Shown one piece after another: positions 5,642-6,955 of a DNA stretch of 6,955 nucleotides (positions within the stretch are counted from its first letter, which is position 1; every line of letters starts with the position of its first letter). The notes beneath the pieces are model-generated. The model ran no database searches. It was not told the DNA's origin and saw only the letters and a list, made by a program, of their open reading frames with translations. Origin of the DNA: an uncultured Holophagaceae bacterium (GTDB lineage: Bacteria > Acidobacteriota > Holophagae > Holophagales > Holophagaceae); contig CAIRAS010000398.1 in NCBI GenBank assembly GCA_903876615.1, positions 1 to 6,955 of the forward strand, given 5' to 3'. The translations under genes were made by a program, and so were the position numbers.

Positions 5642-6244
5642 TCAGACAGGCCAGGGTCCCGCGCCCTGCCTCACCAGCACCGGCTCCTCGGCACTGAGAT
5701 CCAGGATCGTGCTGGGCACGCCCTCGGGCTGGCCGCAGTCCACGATCAGATCCAGGGCGTGGCCCAGCTCCTCTTCGAGCTCCCAGGCCGTGTTGAGCAT
5801 GGTCTGGCCTGGCAGCACCACGCTGGTGGTGATGATGGGCTCCCCCAGCAGCGTGAGCAGCGCCCGGCAGAAGGTGCTGTCTGGAATGCGGAGTCCCACC
5901 ACCTGCTTGTTCTGCAGGTAGCGCGGCACCTCGCGGCTGGCGGGCAGCAGCATCGTGTAGGGCCCTGGCAGCAGCTGCTTCAGGATGCGGAAGGTGGGCG
6001 TATCCAGATGGCGCGCGTAGCGGGAGAGCATCTCCATGTCGGCGCAGAGCATCGACATGGGCTTCTTCGGATCGCGGACCTTCAGCTGCTGGACGCGGTC
6101 CACGGCCTTCTTGCGCGAGGCCAGGCAGCCCAGGCCGAAGAGAGTGTCCGTGGGGTAGGCGATGACCCCGTCCCGCCGCAGCAGCTCCGCGATGCGCTCG
6201 AGATGGCGCGGCTGCGGGGTGTCCGGATGCAGGCTCAGGATCAT
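5642..6244 (-). CDS. yciO: YciO/TsaC/Sua5 (YrdC-fold) family protein, YciO type
   Basis: A 200-residue protein with the YrdC fold, whose best-known members (TsaC/Sua5) make threonylcarbamoyl-AMP from threonine, bicarbonate and ATP for the tRNA t6A modification. Visible blocks are GVIAYPTDTLFGLGC (26-40), LKVRDPKKPMSMLC (54-67) with the substrate-binding Lys/Arg cluster, LLPGPYTMLLPA (91-102), VGLRIPD (116-122), EPIITTSVVLPGQ (135-147) and PSTILDL (177-183). The opening LHPDTPQ (5-11), REVPRYLQ and SVVLPG follow E. coli YciO (206 residues) rather than TsaC, where the SVV position reads S-A-N. YciO proteins are close relatives whose exact physiological role is less settled, so the TsaC reaction should not be assumed. 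There is no C-terminal Sua5 domain. The ATG overlaps the Nudix stop (ATGA on the minus strand), indicating coupled translation. Some annotation systems would label it threonylcarbamoyl-AMP synthase. Confidence 0.87.
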   Translation of the reverse strand: MILSLHPDTPQPRHLERIAELLRRDGVIAYPTDTLFGLGCLASRKKAVDRVQQLKVRDPKKPMSMLCADMEMLSRYARHLDTPTFRILKQLLPGPYTMLLPASREVPRYLQNKQVVGLRIPDSTFCRALLTLLGEPIITTSVVLPGQTMLNTAWELEEELGHALDLIVDCGQPEGVPSTILDLSAEEPVLVRQGAGPWPV

Positions 6245-6915
6245 GGCACGTCCAGGGCGGCCCAGCGGGCCCGGCCGCGAGAGGGCTGCTCTCCGGCGCG
6301 CTGGAAGAAGCGCTGCGCGAGGGCCGGGTCCAGTGGCGCTTCCACACCGCTCCGCCGGGCCTGGAGGGTCAGCAGGGCCATGACCGTGAGGCTGTCCGTG
6401 AGCTCGCCGCTCAGCACCCGGCGTAGGCAGTCCTGGAAGGGCTCCCGGTGCAGCAGAAGCTCTTCATCGTCCTCGGCATGGTGCCCCTCGGTGGGGCTGA
6501 GCCCCGTGGCGAGGAACAGAAACGCCTCCTCCTCGGTGGAGGAATTGCTGGGGTGGAAGAAGGCCAGGGGTTCCCAGACCTGGGCGCTGAGGCCCGCCTC
6601 CTCGGCCAGCTCCCGGGTGATGGCCTCGAAGGGGCTCTCGGACGCCTCGCCGCCACCCTCGGGGAGCTCCCAGGAGTAAGCCTCCAGCGGGTAGCGCCAC
6701 TGGCCCACCAGCACCACACGATCCTGCTCGTCCAGGGCCAGCACACCACAGGCCGTGCGCACGAAGCCACAGATGGCGTAGCGGCCGGCGGCGCCCCGGC
6801 GGTGCTGGAACCGGTCCTCGCGGACGCGGATCCAGGGCGAGTCGTAGAGAAACCGCCGGTCGAGAACGGTGTAGGGATTTGGGTGCTCGGGACAGGGCAG
6901 GGGCTTCAGGTCCAT
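6241..6915 (-). CDS. Nudix hydrolase, ADP-ribose pyrophosphatase type
   Basis: A 224-residue cytoplasmic hydrolase of nucleoside diphosphates linked to another group. The complete Nudix box G-x5-E-x7-REL-x-EE-x-GL is at 87-109, with the metal-binding REL-x-EE helix (101-106) intact. The flanking WRYPLEAYSWELPEGG (73-88) and FFHPSNSSTEEEAFLFLA (119-136) are typical of the ADP-ribose pyrophosphatase (NudF/YqkG-like) branch, which turns ADP-ribose into AMP and ribose 5-phosphate. The N-terminal part (FLYDSPWIRVREDRFQ, 22-37) also fits that branch. The tail (about 190-224) is extra, basic and Ala/Arg-rich. Substrate is inferred from these motifs only. AAAGG abuts the ATG with no spacing, an odd arrangement; no alternative in-frame start is evident nearby. 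The gene lies directly after a terminator and is followed by the overlapping yciO-like gene. Confidence 0.9.
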   Translation of the reverse strand: MDLKPLPCPEHPNPYTVLDRRFLYDSPWIRVREDRFQHRRGAAGRYAICGFVRTACGVLALDEQDRVVLVGQWRYPLEAYSWELPEGGGEASESPFEAITRELAEEAGLSAQVWEPLAFFHPSNSSTEEEAFLFLATGLSPTEGHHAEDDEELLLHREPFQDCLRRVLSGELTDSLTVMALLTLQARRSGVEAPLDPALAQRFFQRAGEQPSRGRARWAALDVP

Positions 6916-6930
6916 CCTTTGAACATAACG

Positions 6931-6955
6931 AAAAAACGCCCGCGTTTGCGGGCGT
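6931..6955 (-). terminator. Intrinsic terminator read on the minus strand
   Basis: ACGCCCGC (6936-6943) and GCGGGCGT (6948-6955) are perfect complements with a four-base loop, giving an eight-base GC-rich stem. On the minus strand the hairpin is followed by a T-run, seen as A at 6931-6936 on the plus strand. It should end a minus-strand gene lying beyond the right edge of the window. The stem reaches the last base, so it may extend further, and a T-run on the other side, making it bidirectional, cannot be judged. It ends only 15 bases before the Nudix start codon. Confidence 0.85.

Noticed and set aside
5561..6679. A 372-codon plus-strand frame opposite the Nudix and yciO-like genes
   Set aside because: It is antisense to two well-supported genes and its product has no recognisable domain.

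Overview
This is a GC-rich window of ordinary bacterial chromosome with tightly packed genes and no tRNA, rRNA, CRISPR array or transposase. The gene set (TolQ proton channel, NadB, secreted protein with a SHOCT tail) and composition point to a Gram-negative, high-GC bacterium. Class Holophagae of the Acidobacteriota (Geothrix/Holophaga type) would fit, but that is a low-confidence guess from memory.

Layout. Positions 65-4638 (+ strand) hold five genes in a chain: a TolQ/ExbB-type channel subunit, a NodB-fold polysaccharide deacetylase, a YaaA-family peroxide-stress protein, a DUF309 protein and L-aspartate oxidase (NadB). Three junctions are ATGA overlaps. The tolQ/deacetylase junction reads CTGA, so the deacetylase probably starts at a non-canonical CTG; there is no ATG, GTG or TTG in frame until the catalytic domain is already cut. 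A 150-base, noticeably more AT-rich gap follows, holding a long imperfect inverted repeat built from 8-base CACCAAG(N) units. Next comes a + strand gene for a secreted protein with a C-terminal SHOCT-like motif (4816-5571). It converges across 70 bases, including a run of nine G, on a two-gene minus-strand pair (6915 to 5642): a Nudix hydrolase of the ADP-ribose pyrophosphatase type, then a YciO/TsaC/Sua5-family protein, again overlapping by ATGA. At the right edge an intrinsic terminator, read on the minus strand, closes a gene outside the window just 15 bases before the Nudix start codon.

How the genes may work together. The plus-strand chain mixes envelope functions (TolQ, deacetylase) with metabolism (NadB). 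One plausible link is that NadB makes hydrogen peroxide when it uses oxygen, while YaaA proteins protect against peroxide. NadB starts NAD synthesis and the Nudix enzyme probably handles ADP-ribose, an NAD breakdown product, but the two lie in separate transcription units. I see no clearly novel multi-gene system. The points most worth a second look are the probable CTG start, the inverted CACCAAG repeat, the YaaA-DUF309-NadB coupling and the terminator lying on top of the Nudix leader.
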